Part shown: positions 10,770-21,944 of the stretch, in pieces
How positions within the stretch are numbered: the stretch's first letter is position 1
Layout of the letters: each line of letters begins with the position of its first letter
Assembly (NCBI GenBank): GCA_028671895.1
Contig: CM053798.1
Span: forward strand, 12,367,501 to 12,431,500
DNA: 64,000 nt
Origin: Oenanthe sinensis
Lineage: Eukaryota; Streptophyta; Magnoliopsida; Apiales; Apiaceae
Reading direction: 5' to 3'
The notes under the pieces: model-generated
Database searches by the model: none
The model's input: only the letters and a program-made list of their open reading frames with translations
Told to the model about the DNA's origin: nothing
Made by a program: the position numbers and the translations under genes

Positions 10770-11290
10770 CACTACGCCATAAGTGCTCATAGGCAATGCT
10801 TTTTAGAAAGCGTTGCACTGAAAACGTTGCGGTAGATCTGAATTTTTGGGTCTTTTGCAACACTGCTAAAATAGTATTGCATTAGATAAAACTTCGTGTT
10901 GCATATTACTCACGGTGTTGCAGTGAATGCAACACTAACGAATGGCGTTGCATTAGCTAATTTTTTTTTAATAATTAGTGACGTGGCAGTGAGATAGTGC
11001 TGACGTGGCAGTGGGGGGCCCATCACGGCTGACGTGGCAGTGGGACCCATGCTGACGTGGCTGGCGGGGCCCACCAGTGGGCCACCACTGCTGACGTGGC
11101 AGTGGGACCCACGCTGACGTGGCAGTGGGCCCATGCTGACGTGGCAGTGGGGGGCCCACCACTGCTGACGTGGCAGTGAGGCCCATGCTGACGTGGCAGT
11201 GTGGGGCCAACCACAAGCGTTGCATTTAATATGGTAGCGTTGCATTTGGTTGTTTAGTGTTGCCTTTGTATTTTTTAGTCTTTATATAAT
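10770..11290 (+). mobile_element. CACTA (En/Spm-type) transposon terminus
   Basis: The sequence starts CACTACGCCATAAGTGCTC. It is followed by at least eight short subterminal repeats related to GCGTTGCA in both orientations (near 10800, 10827, 10890, 10916, 10945, 11217, 11235, 11258). A CACTA end plus dense subterminal repeats is the signature of this superfamily; the transposase binds those repeats. The partner terminus (..GTAGTG) and a transposase were not found, so this is one end of a larger or truncated element. Long frames here are by-products of the tandem array. Confidence 0.75.
10979..11205 (+). repeat. Array of nine TGACGTGG boxes
   Basis: GCTGACGTGGCAGTGGG-like units are repeated nine times at variable spacing of about 22 to 50 bp, with GGGCCCAC palindromes between some of them. 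TGACGTGG is the plant hexamer/C-G hybrid bZIP site and fits TGACGTGR, the plant unfolded-protein response element. Here it lies inside a CACTA subterminal region. Binding is an inference. Confidence 0.9.
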
Positions 11291-12479
11291 AATTAGTATA
11301 ACCTGATTGCTGAATTTATTTTTTAAAATTTTTTTTCCAACGATCCAACCGTACGGATGTTAATATCTGACTATTTTAGTAATGCCATTTTTTTTAAAAA
11401 AAAATCAGTTTTATTCTATGTGATTTTATACTAGTTAAACCGGTCAAACGAGACTTTCTCTGTAAGGGATACTAAAGAAAGACGCATGTAAGGGATACTT
11501 TTTTGTTTTAAAATTCAAATTTAAAAATAAACTCTTCCCCTTCACCCTTAATCGAATACCATACAACCCGGTGCATGAACCCCTTTTTAATTAAGATTCA
11601 ACCACCTATCAGCTCCAATCAAATCATATCACCTGACGGGTACCCCTCTAGCTTCACACTCCTATATATACATCTGTCCCTCCACTTTATTTCTTTTTGC
11701 TATCTCTTATTTTCTAAAAAACCCTCCAATTGCAAATCTCTCAAGAAACAAGAAGCATGCAGGCTGATAGAGCCAATTATTTACTATTTAGGTTTCAATT
11801 ATTTGTCAAATTAAAAGTGAAAATTAAATTAGATTTCTGAATTTACCAAGACAACTAATAAATCCTCCCTTAAGGTATTCTACGTGACATTTATCGGGAA
11901 CCGAGTCAGATTAACTATAAAATATTTTCTGATCTTTTCTATCACTTTCTTAAAGACATTAAATTGGGATAAATATATCAAATGGATGATATAAATTATT
12001 CAAGGCCAATGTACCAGTAAAGTAGGCAAATGCTTAAGGCACTAAAATCGATATATTTTATCAAAAATAGGCAAATTGTTAAAGATATTTAAAGAGTGTT
12101 TTTTCTCAAAAGTTTTTATCCAAAATTTATTGTTATATTTTCAAAATATTTATATCTATTTTACCTTATCAAAAGCCCTGCCATAATTCGAAAGCAAATT
12201 TTATTCCGAAATTCTAGACTATCTTATTTATCCTAATAAAATTGTGTTTATTCAAACTAAAATATTCCTTGGACCTCATGGTCATTATTTAATATATAAT
12301 TTTATGTTTGAAAATATTTCAAGTCAAAACTTTAGTTCAAAATTCGGTAGACGACTAATGAATTTTTTTTTGACTCGGAAGGCTGTTTTGGCATTTAAAA
12401 ATTTAAATAAATACTTTCACATGTTTGTTTGACTTGAAACTTGGGTTTTTTCACTAGAATAATGAAAAAGAATTTTGTT
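11291..12479. other. No gene; promoter-like patch
   Basis: At 11662-11670 CTATATATACATC precedes a pyrimidine-rich leader, which looks like a TATA-type plant core promoter. It could drive the lost CACTA genes. No convincing coding sequence follows; the open frames at 11575-11814 and 12244-12432 show no domain. Confidence 0.3.
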
Positions 12480-12710
12480 AAATGTTTCATACATTAACAT
12501 TTTAGTTTATCCGCCAAACCCCACCAACATCGTAGTCATCTTGGTGATGTCGGCTTCCGTTAGTCAGATTTGTTGTACTGTTCCAAGCATCATGATGTTT
12601 ACAGCACTCCCATTGTCCACTAAAATTCTTTTAATTAGGCAGTTGCCTATGGTTAGTGAGATGATCAGACAGTCATGTTGTGGTTCAGTGACATGATCCC
12701 TATCAGTTTC
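12480..12710 (-). pseudogene. Ty3/gypsy aspartic protease fragment
   Basis: The minus strand encodes EPQHDCLIISLTIGNCLIKR then ILVDNGSAVNIM, the active-site segment of a retropepsin-like protease of plant Ty3/gypsy elements (family pattern I-D-x-G-S-S). D-N-G-S-A is close to that consensus. The frame is broken soon afterwards and no reverse transcriptase follows, so the element is truncated here. It lies downstream of the gag fragment in the expected order. Confidence 0.7.
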
Positions 12711-12794
12711 ATTGAACTGAATGACAGGCATGTTTGCGTCTACGATGTCAGCGCGTAGTACTCGCTTTGTAGGTTCTCTTGCTATTCTTTTGGC

Positions 12795-14388
12795 TTATGA
12801 GTACGTCGTCCCACACACTTCTAACCCTCCTGCTATAAAATTGATGACTTTGTGAATTAAGGTGGTGGTGGTTGCCTTATTGGTGTCGTGTCTCGGCCGA
12901 CATGAACGGTCTTTTGTCTCGACATGTGCTCTGTTAAGTACTCTCTCTTGACGAGGGCTTGCATCTCCCTTCTCAGTGCAACACAATCATATACCTTGTG
13001 CCCATAGTCTCCATGAAAATCACACCATAATTTAGAGTCCGGGTTAGTTTTCGGTTTATTTGACTTTGGGGGCCATTTGCCGACATCCCCCATCTTGCTG
13101 AATTCTCTAACTAGTGTAGAAGGACTGATGTTGAAGCCGTAGCTGTCGAAGGTTGGTGGCAGGTTTGGGTATTTCCTCCAATCTATTTGTCCTTGTGTCG
13201 ACTTGACATGTTGTACTTCACGTCCTCTCCTCGCATAGGGTATGTAGTCCCTTACTTTTTTAATTGACACCTTCATGTTTGGATGGTAATAGTTGTCTTC
13301 ATCTTCCCTTCTATCTTCTTCCAATCTTATTTGGGCCATTGTCTTTGCTTGCACGTCGTCCATGGTCCTGCATGGATACTTTGTCAGTTCGTCATAGAGT
13401 AGTGAATCCCTTACCAACCCTCGACGAAATGCCTCAATGACCGTCGGGATGTCAGAATTTGTGATGGTCACTTTTTCTCTATTGAATCTTGTTATGTATT
13501 CCCTCAAAGGCTCCTTATGCCTTTAGATGACACGAAATAAGTCACTTATTTTTTTTCAAATAGTCTGCTAGACGCAAACTGCAGATTGAAGGCGTCGACC
13601 AGGTCAGCAAAAGAACTGATGCTCCTGTTGTACATGCCTACAAACCACTGCAATGCTGGGCCTGACAGCGTTGACCCAAAGCCTTTACACATACAAGGGT
13701 CTCTCAACTCTTTTAGTATAGGCACCGTAAATATACGCTGCTTATATTGCAATATGTGCTCTTGAGAATCCGTCGAGCTGTCATAAGGTTTCATGTTGGG
13801 AAATAAAAATCATTTTGGTATGTCGACCAAAGCAATGTCGTTAGAGAATGGAGAGTCTGCATAACTTGTTGGTGTCGACTTCTCCAAAGGCTTTGGGATA
13901 CCTGAGATTCTTTGAATCAATTCCCTCATCTCCTGTATTTGTGAATCCAACCTGACAACATTTGATACATGTCCTTGCGATCTAGAACTTCATTGTTTCG
14001 ACCGTCTAGAAGCTCTCTCTCGTTATGTGTCCCGTTCATATGTCGTCTTGTCGTGTGGTTGTCGCGTATTATTGGCATTGTCAGTGATGATGTTTTCATC
14101 TCCATCAACATCAATAGCAATGTCATTCTCTTTGTCTTGTGGTTCATCATCAGCGATGTCGTCCATGTCTAGTCATCGTACAACACTCGGTATGGTATGT
14201 CGTGTTAATGACTTATTGTTAGACGTCATCATCGTCAGCTCTTTCTTCAGGCTCTCATTTTCTGACCTTATGGTATCCATATCAGCTTGTAATTTCTTAA
14301 TGGCAGAGATCATTCCTTCAACACCAACCGTGTCATCACCTAAAGGGCCTGTACGTTGAGGATTTTTACCCATCGTTGAGGACAACAA
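12795..14388 (-). pseudogene. Ty3/gypsy gag, frameshifted
   Basis: Several minus-strand frames together form a gag protein. 14388-14173 starts MLSSTMGKNPQRTG and contains a short coiled coil (about residues 30-60). 13794-13546 has the retrotransposon gag core (LSGPALQWFVGM..FADLVDAFNLQF). 13507-12857 continues REYITRFNREKVTI and ends in a Cys/His box CDFHGDYGHKVYDC. At least two frameshifts separate the pieces. Gag forms the cytoplasmic particle and binds element RNA. The C-x2-H-x4-H-x4-C-like box replaces the classical CCHC knuckle, as in many Tat-type elements. Confidence 0.85.
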
Positions 14389-14456
14389 CTAAATCCCATG
14401 GTTAGGTGCTCCTAAAAAATGGAAGGCTTTTTAGAATATTTTATTTATTTGAGAAA

Positions 14457-15165
14457 TGTTAAGTGTTTTATAAAATTTTGGTAGGTTAAAGATTAAGCCT
14501 AAATAATCTCAAGTGTGTATAGTATATGTGATCGAATTAAAAATAAGAACAAGTAAGTAAATCAACACAAAGAAGTGGTGACGCGGAAAACCCCCGTTGA
14601 GGGATAAAAACAGCGGGTGGGACCTTCCCCAACCAAATATGATCCACTTGAACAATGTTTGATAGGTTACAACTGATGAAGACGAAATTACAATGGAGAA
14701 AAGTAAGAAAATAGGCTTGAAAAAAAAGAGTAAATAGGCAGCTTTTTGTGATCAATAGTGTAGTGATGTAGTTGTATATGTATCTCTCTCTTATGATGAT
14801 AATAGGTTTGTGTCTCCCCTTTAGAACAATATATATTAGTTATTCTATATTGTTTTCTGATATCCCTTCTCTTAATATATTTAAATTGTGTAACTGCCAT
14901 ATTGATTTGATTTCCATTATTGCCTTCCTTATTTATTGAGAAACTAATTATCAATATCTTTTTTGATTTGTAGAAAATTTGATACTCATCAATAACCTTC
15001 CTTTCTTGTATCAAAACTGATTGTTATCCCTTTTAATTTTCAGGATGATTGTTTGACCAATTCAAATTGTTGTTTGTTCACGTCGAGTTGTTTTGTTCCC
15101 GTCATGTCCTAGATGTCGACAACAGATTAGTGACGTCAGACATGTCAAAATCAAACACCAACATT
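14457..15165 (-). mobile_element. Probable 5' LTR of the gypsy fragment
   Basis: It lies directly upstream (minus strand) of the gag start. The high end reads TGTTGGTGTTTGATTTTG on the minus strand and the low end is TGTTAAG on the plus strand, giving plausible TG..CA termini. A GC-rich block at 14581-14640 (CGCGGAAAACCCCCGTTGAG) is typical of the R/U5 part of such LTRs. No second LTR copy was found, and I could not recognise a primer-binding site, so the borders are tentative. Confidence 0.4.
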
Positions 15166-15534
15166 AAATACCTAAAAATTGTTTCAAATGTTCGTTGTCA
15201 TGTGTGTAATTACAAATTTTCCTAATAATAATATAACATCTCACGTGCATACGTTCACGAATTAAAATAAACTGTATATTATACCACGTTATTTCAGAAA
15301 AATTTTGATATTATATTTCAACACCTAGCATTACACTATTTGCTCTCACTAAAATTGTCAAGTCACGCTCTTTCCTAAATTCTTCTAACTTAATTTCTGT
15401 AGCTCCCGAATATTAATAATTGTGCTGCATGGAGGGAACACATGTGGGGAAAGTCTGAACACGTTCTTCATATTTGTAGTTTAGTTAGTAGCATTAAATA
15501 GTACGATGATCGTGCAACACAAGGGCAACATAAC
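15166..15534. other. No gene seen
   Basis: Low-complexity, AT-rich spacer with no recognisable coding sequence or repeat termini. Confidence 0.5.
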
Positions 15535-15574
15535 AGGCGGCGTATATTCTTCAAAAAAAAAAAAGGCGGCGTAT
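15535..15574 (+). mobile_element. 18-bp poly(A) micro-insertion with 11-bp target duplication
   Basis: AGGCGGCGTAT at 15535-15545 is repeated exactly at 15564-15574. The 18 bp in between are ATTCTTC followed by eleven A. A target duplication flanking little more than a poly(A) tail is what extreme 5' truncation during target-primed reverse transcription would leave. Confidence 0.7.
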
Positions 15575-15807
15575 CAGAGCATTCACATGCGCCCCTCTTT
15601 TGGTCCTCAAAATCCTCATCCTCGAAATTATTCTATAAATATTAATTTTCAATAATTACTTGGCATTTAAAAAATTTCTACATCTCATTTCTCGTGTTTG
15701 TCCCTATTTTCTTTTTTAATATTTCTTTTCCTCGCTTCTCTTTATAATTTGAACTACTACTGCTATTATTTATTATTTGTCAGTCCTCTTTTATATATAA
15801 AATTGTA

Positions 15808-16019
15808 CTGGTTCCGTTTTTTTACAAGTATTTTTAACTTTTAGCACACATATCTAAGTGCTTTGGCCCATAATAAATTAATGATTTTTAAAATATTCTT
15901 TTATGAATTAAAATATTAATTACATATTTTAATTTTAAAAAAAAAATTCTACTGTACGGTCAAAACACCTAAATATATATGTCAAAAGTAAAATTGACTT
16001 ACAAAAAAGATGGAAAGAA
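15808..16019. mobile_element. Decayed Stowaway-like MITE
   Basis: Both sides are flanked by TA (15806-15807 and 16020-16021). The left end CTGGTTCCGTTTTTTTACAAG and the right end (..CTTACAAAAAAGATGGAAAGAA) are imperfect inverted repeats related to the CTCCCTCCGTTC family. Inner complementary blocks (AACTTTTAGCACACATAT and ATATATGTCAAAAGT) support a 212-bp foldback MITE. Confidence 0.6.
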
Positions 16020-16394
16020 TATAAAAAATGGATGTACGATGAATAGTAAGTCCCCAAATTCGAAAACTCATTTTCAAGCCCTTCAAAACTCATTTTCAAA
16101 ATAAAGAACCTCACAAGAAGTGTTTTTTTGTAATCTAAAAGTCTTCATTTTGTTAAAATATAAGAATGGGAAAAGGGGTGGGTCGAGGAAGAGTCAAAAC
16201 TGGGATTACAGCTGGTCCTGACTCCTGATTAACGCCGAATTGAAATCTTAAAAATGATCATACTCATACAATAACGGCCCGGAGCCATGGACAACCTTAT
16301 CGAAAATTCTCATTCTTCATATTTTTGTTACAGCAAGCATATGTTTGTTCCATGTCGATTGTTTATTAGTTTGTTAAAATTCTATCAGGTATAT

Positions 16395-16617
16395 AATGGG
16401 CATGTTTAGGATTTCTTATTAAAAATAAGTAATAAGTTTTTCTAAAAGGTATTTTTACATTTTTTTTAAATATTAACATTTAATTTAAAATTTTAATATC
16501 AAATCTTATTTTCAAAATAAAAAATAAGTTACTTATTTTTAAAAAAAATACATATATACGTACTTTTTCTGGAAATAAGTCACTTATTTCCACAATTAAG
16601 GGAGGCAAAACACGCCA
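16395..16617. mobile_element. Possible MITE
   Basis: GGGCATGTTTAGG at the left and GCAAAACACGCC at the right form imperfect terminal inverted repeats. The interior carries complementary AATAAGTTACTTATT-type blocks. No clean target duplication was seen. Confidence 0.4.
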
Positions 16618-17399
16618 AATATTCTTCTTATGTGTAAATATGAAAGACAAACAAATATTAATACCAATTATGTAAGAACACCTGTGCATGGATTATTAGA
16701 ATTATTAAAATCTATAGAATATATAATTCATATTAACTTATATATCATGCAATATACGATTTTTTTTAATATCTTATCATTTTTTTTTATCATATTCATG
16801 ATGTAGAGATCGATTGTTTTAATATTTTATTTTTTTATTTTATTTTTTTTGCTTGAATTTATTATATTTCTTATAATAATATATAATTTCAATTTTATTT
16901 AACATCGTATATATAAATTTTTCTAATTTTTATTTATATTTATATTTAAGGGTATAAGTTTTTTTGTGTATTTTACCGTGTTTTAATTAAACGCTTAGGC
17001 TTAAAAGTCGATCCCAATTATTGAAGAAGTAATTAATTCAGTTCAGATAAAGACCAATAATCGATCATCAAATTCTTAATATTTTAATTTTATAAGATAA
17101 CGACCATTGGTGATGATCGGAATTAGTGATGGTAGTGGTTGGAGTTGGTGGTTCTGGTGGTTATACGCACTTCGTCTTATTCTTTTTAATAAAATAATTA
17201 ATTATCCCTAATTGCAGTAAATTATCCGAGTTTAGGGGTAACTGGAATCAATGGCGGTTGTAGAACCAATGGTAGTGGTGGTTGAATGTATATATTTGAA
17301 TGAAAAATTTTAAAAATCACTAAATGCAACAAGAGGAATCACTAAAATAATGATTGTAACTGTATAAAATAGTGATTTTATATTCGTGATCGCTACCTT
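16618..17399. other. No gene seen
   Basis: AT-rich spacer with a short GGTGGTTGG-rich patch at 17110-17165 and again at 17250-17285. No reading frame or element end could be supported. Confidence 0.45.
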
Positions 17400-18120
17400 T
17401 AAAATAGTGTGATGTGGATCAAAAACTAGGTTTTCTTTAATGCGTAATTAATACTAGGGTTGAGTGATTTTCGACCATTAATGGTTGCACTTGTGTTTCG
17501 TGACTTAGTTATGTTCTCACAAGATGCCTACGTAGTTATTAGAGTGAGGGGTTAGGCCCTTTATATAAATGATGATTGTCCTAGAATTATATTAGGGTTT
17601 GGAGACTTGGCGGGAAAGTCTCCTAATTAGATGATCGTCCTCATTTGTCGGATGTTGCCGTTTAGGATTTAATTTCCATGTATGACTTCGTTTCCATGTT
17701 GGTCAAGGTGACTTGAGGGCTACAGAGTTCTAGATTGTCATGACTTCTGGGACGTGACGACCCCTGAGCTGAATACTGTGTCGGTTGACCGACTTGGCCT
17801 GTATCGAGCGTCCCCAATACAGATGTATTTCGGGCCCAGTGTTAATCTTGTTTTCATTCTTGGGCCTAGATTTTTTGGACCAGATTCAAATCTAATAAAT
17901 ACAACATTAATTATGTCTTTAGGGCTTACTTTTAGCCCATATCATTTGTCCCCCAACTTCTGGGAAAACCTCTTGTGGTTTCGTAGAAGTTATAAAGGTC
18001 TGTCGTTTGGACTTAGAGTCTTATCGGCCCTTTTCGGGTTTCGTCTTTTTAGTAAACTGTGGAACGACCTACATGTTTACGATGATTTATGTGTTTCTGA
18101 GTGCTTTACTAATGTTTCAA
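17400..18120 (+). mobile_element. Tat-like LTR region upstream of the 82-bp satellite
   Basis: It contains a TATA-like CCCTTTATATAAATG at 17557-17571 and the phrase TAGCCCATATCATTTGTCCCC at 17933-17953. The same phrase type (TAGCCTATCATTTGCCCC) recurs at 52339-52356 beside another gypsy relic. This looks like LTR sequence of a Ty3/gypsy Tat-type element. The 130-codon frame at 17754-18146 has no domain and is probably chance. Confidence 0.45.
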
Positions 18121-20660
18121 CCCTAAGTGAGGCTAACATGCCCTAATTGAGGCTAATTTTCGAGCATTTGTCACTTTTTAGCCTTGACATAGGCTAATTA
18201 CAGGGTGAAAGTCACTAATACGCCCTAATTAGGGATACTCTTTGGGCGTTTATCATCTTTCAGCCTTGACAAAGGCTAATTGTAGGTTGAAAGCCGCTGA
18301 TACCCACTAATTAGGGTTAATCTTCGGGTGTTTATCACCTTTCAGCCTCGACATAGGCTAATTATAGGGTGAAAGTCGCTAATATGCCCTAATTCGGGTT
18401 AATCTTCAGGAGTTTATCACCTTTCAGCCTTGACGTAGGCTAATTAAAGGGTGAAAGTCGCTAATACGTGATAATTGGGGCTAATCTTCAGGCATTTATC
18501 AACCTTCAACATTGACATAAGCTAATTATAGGGTGAAGGCCGCTAATACGCTCTGATTGGAGCTAATCTTTAGGCGTTTATCACCTTTCAACATTGACAT
18601 GGGCTAATTATATGGTGAAAGCAGCTAGTATGCCTTAATTGGGGATAATTTTCGGGCGTTTATCACCTTTCAGCCTTCACATAGGCTAATTATAGGGTGA
18701 AAGCCGCTAATACGCCCTAATTAGGGCTAAAATTTGGGATTTTATCACCTTTCAGCCTTGACTTAGGCTAATTAAAGGGTGAAAGTCGTTAATATGTGAT
18801 AAGTGGGGCTAATCTTCAGGTGTTTATCACCCTTCAGCCTTGATAGAGGCTAATTATAGGGTGAAGGCCGCTAATACGTTCTTATTGGAGCTAATCTTTA
18901 GGCATTTATCACCTTTCAGCATTGACATGGGCTAATTATGTGGTGAAAGCCGCTAATATGCCTTAATTAGGGATAATTTTCGGGTGTTTATCACCTTTCA
19001 GCCTTAACATAGGCTAATTATAGGGTGAAAGCCGCTAATACGCCCTAATTAGGGCTAATCTTTGGGCATTTATTATCTTTCAACTTTGACATTTGCTAAT
19101 TATAGGGTGAAAGTCACAAATTGGCCCTAATTGGGGACAATCTTCTCATGTTTATCACCTTTCAACCTTGATATAGGATAATTATAGGGTGAAAGCCGCT
19201 AATACGGGTTAATTAGGGCTAATCTTTAGGCGTGTATAACCTTTCAGCCTTGACAAAGGTTAATTATAGGGTGAAAGTCGCTAATACACCCTAATTTAGG
19301 TTAATCTTTAGGCGTTTATCATCTTTTAGCCCTGACTTAGGCTAATTATAGGGTCAAACCCTCTAATATACCCTAATTCGGGTTAATCTTCGGGCTTTAT
19401 CACCTTTCTGCCTTGACATAGGCTAATTATGGGGTGAAAACCGCTAAAACGCTCTAATTGGGGATAATATTCGGGCTTCTATCACCTTTCAGCCTTGAAT
19501 AGACTAATTATTGGGTGAAAGTCGTTAATATTCCCTAATTAGAGCTAATATTCTAGCGTTTATCACCTTTGATCCTTGACATAGGCTAATTATACGGCGA
19601 AAGTCGCTAATACGCCCTAACTGGGGTTAATCTTCGGGCGTTTATCACCTTCAGCCTTGACATAGGCTAATTATGGGGTTCAAGCCGCTAATACGCCCTA
19701 ATTGGGGCTAATAATCGGCCATTTATCACCTTTCAGCCTTGACATAGGCCAATTATAAGGTGAAAGTCGCTAATATGCCCTAATTGGGGATAATCTTCAA
19801 TCTTTTATCACCTTTCAACCGTGACATAGGCTAATTATAGCGTGAAAGCCGCTAATACGCTCTAATTGGGGCTAATCTTCGAGAGTTTATCACCTTTCAG
19901 CCTAGACATAGAATAATTATAGGGTGAGAGCCGCTAATATGCCCTAATTTGGGCTAATCTTCGGGTGTTTATCACTTTTCAACCTCGACATATGCTAATT
20001 ATAGGGAGAAAGCCACTAATATGCCCTAATTTGGGCTAATCTTTGAGCGTTTATCACCTTTCAGCCTTGACATAGGCTAATTATAAGGTGAAAGTCGCCA
20101 ATACGCCCTAATTGGGGGTATTTATAACTTTTTACCCTTGACATAGGCTAATTATAGGGTAAAAGTCGCTAATACGCTATAATTGGGGCTAATCTTCGGG
20201 CGTTTATCACCCTTCAACCTTGACATAGACTAATTATAGAGTGAATGCCGCTAATACGCCCTGATTGGAGCTAATCATTGGGCATATATAACTCTTCAGC
20301 ATTGACATGGGCTAATTATATGGTGAAAGCCGCTAATATGCCTTAATTGGGGATAATTTTCGGGAGTTTATCACCTTTCATCCTTCACATAGGCTAATTA
20401 TAAGGTGAAAGCCGCGAATACGCCCTAATTAGGGCTAATCTTCAAGCGTTTATCACCTTTCAGCCTTGAGATATGATAATTTTAGGGTGAAAGCCATTAA
20501 TATGCCCTAATTGGGGCTAATCTTCGGGCATTTATCATCTTTCAACTTTGAAATAGGCTAATTATAGGGTGAAAGTCGTAAATTCGCCCTAATTGGGGAT
20601 AATCTTCTGGCATTTATCACCTTTCAGCCTTGATATAGGCTAATTATAGGGTAAAAGCCG
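18121..20660 (+). repeat. 82-bp tandem satellite, about 30 forward units
   Basis: Successive TTTATCACCTTTCAGCC landmarks fall exactly 82 bp apart (for example 18331, 18413, 18495). The unit runs through CCTTGACATAGGCTAATTAT, AGGGTGAAAGCCGCTAATAC, GCCCTAATTGGGGCTAATC and TTCGGGCG. Copies differ by scattered substitutions and a few small indels. No protein is encoded. It follows a Tat-like LTR region, and tandem arrays in untranslated parts of Tat-type elements are known. The same unit occurs inverted at 21945-23025. Confidence 0.95.
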
Positions 20661-21240
20661 AGGTCGATCCTTGAATAATGAAGTCGGACGAACAGAGGTG
20701 GCCAACCTCCTTCCATTTTGAAGGGCTCAAGTACATTAGAAAGGATGATTTCATGATCAAAGCCCGGAGTCGACCCAGATTGATCCTTGATCAACGAAGT
20801 CGGACGACCAGAGGTGGCCAACTTCCACCCATTTTTTGAAGAGGTTCGGCCGTCCTCGTTGATCAAGGATTAACAAAGGACGTCAATCAAGGAGCGGTCA
20901 GTCTCCTCCCATTTTTAGGAGGGTTTCAGCCGACGTCGTTGATCCTTGATCAACGAATGACTTCAATCAAGGGGAAGCCGGTCTCCTCCCATTTTACAAA
21001 GGGCTTCAGCCGACCTCGTTGATCCTTGATCAACGAAGGACGTGAACCAAGGAGCGGTCGGCCTCCACCCATTTTTTAATGGAATTTGGCCGACCTCATT
21101 TATCCTTCCACCCCAAAGGATGTCAATCAAGGGGCGGTCTGTCTCCTCTTATTTTTTGAAGGGCTTCGGCTGACCTCATTGATCCTTGATCAACGACGGA
21201 CATCAATCAAGGGGAGACCGGTTCCTCCTATTTTTTAAGG
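20661..21240 (+). repeat. 80-bp tandem repeat in the satellite spacer
   Basis: Landmarks of the type (G/T)ATCC after CGACCTCRTT fall at 20941, 21021, 21101 and 21181, exactly 80 bp apart. The unit contains the palindrome CCTTGATCAACGAAGG and a TCCTCCCATTTTTT block. It is GC-richer than its surroundings. About seven units can be followed, the outer ones degenerate. Confidence 0.85.
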
Positions 21241-21780
21241 GACTTAGAACGACCTGAAGGGATATTCTCTCAACCAAGCCCGGAGTCGGTCGAGGTCAAC
21301 CATTGACCATGACCGGAGTCGGTCGAGGTCGACCCTTGATCAATGAAGTCAGCCAACTAGAGGTGGCCACCGACCTCCTCCCACTTTAATGGGCTTAGGC
21401 CGACCTGAAGGGATGTCTTCTCCCCCAAGCCCAGACTTGGCCGAGGTTGACCCTTGACTATGACCAGAGTCGGTCGAGGTCGACCCTTGATCAATGAAGT
21501 CCACCTACCAGAGGCGACCGACCTCCTACCACTTTAAGGGGTTTAGGCTGACCAGAATGGATGTCTTTTCGACCAAGCCCGGATTCAGCCGAGGTTGACC
21601 ATAGATTATGACTAGAATCGGTCAAGGTCGACCCTAGATCTACAAAGAACGGACGACCTTCGACAACGCTTAAACGCTACGAAAGAACGAAATGGGACCT
21701 TAAACGAAGGTCAACCAGGACTTTGGTCAGCTGACCTGGGGTCCCCAGCCGACCAGACCCTTGGGAAGCCTCCAGGCCGA
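21241..21780 (+). repeat. About 150-bp tandem repeat in the satellite spacer
   Basis: GTCGAGGTCGACCCTTGATC-type landmarks occur at 21331, 21482 and 21630, a period of 148-151 bp. The unit shares the GATCAA..GAAGTC segment with the neighbouring 80-bp repeat, so the two families are probably related. The array ends in unique GC-rich sequence near 21660-21780. Confidence 0.8.
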
Positions 21781-21944
21781 CCATGACTAATTTTAAATTA
21801 AATAAAATTCAATGAGATTTGTGTGGATAACAAGATTTCTCAATTCAGACTTCTAGAACTCAAGATGTGGCCTAAACAATTTCAGTCGCGAAAAATGAAA
21901 TTTTTCAGATTTTTGGATTTTTAGGGTCGATTAGTATAATTCTA

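Noticed and set aside
10910..11245. Three overlapping repetitive frames (HCHVSMG.., ATSAW..)
   Set aside because: They are translations of the TGACGTGG tandem array in different frames, not genes.
17754..18146. 130-codon open frame
   Set aside because: It lies in a Tat-like LTR region, has no domain, and ends as the 82-bp satellite begins.
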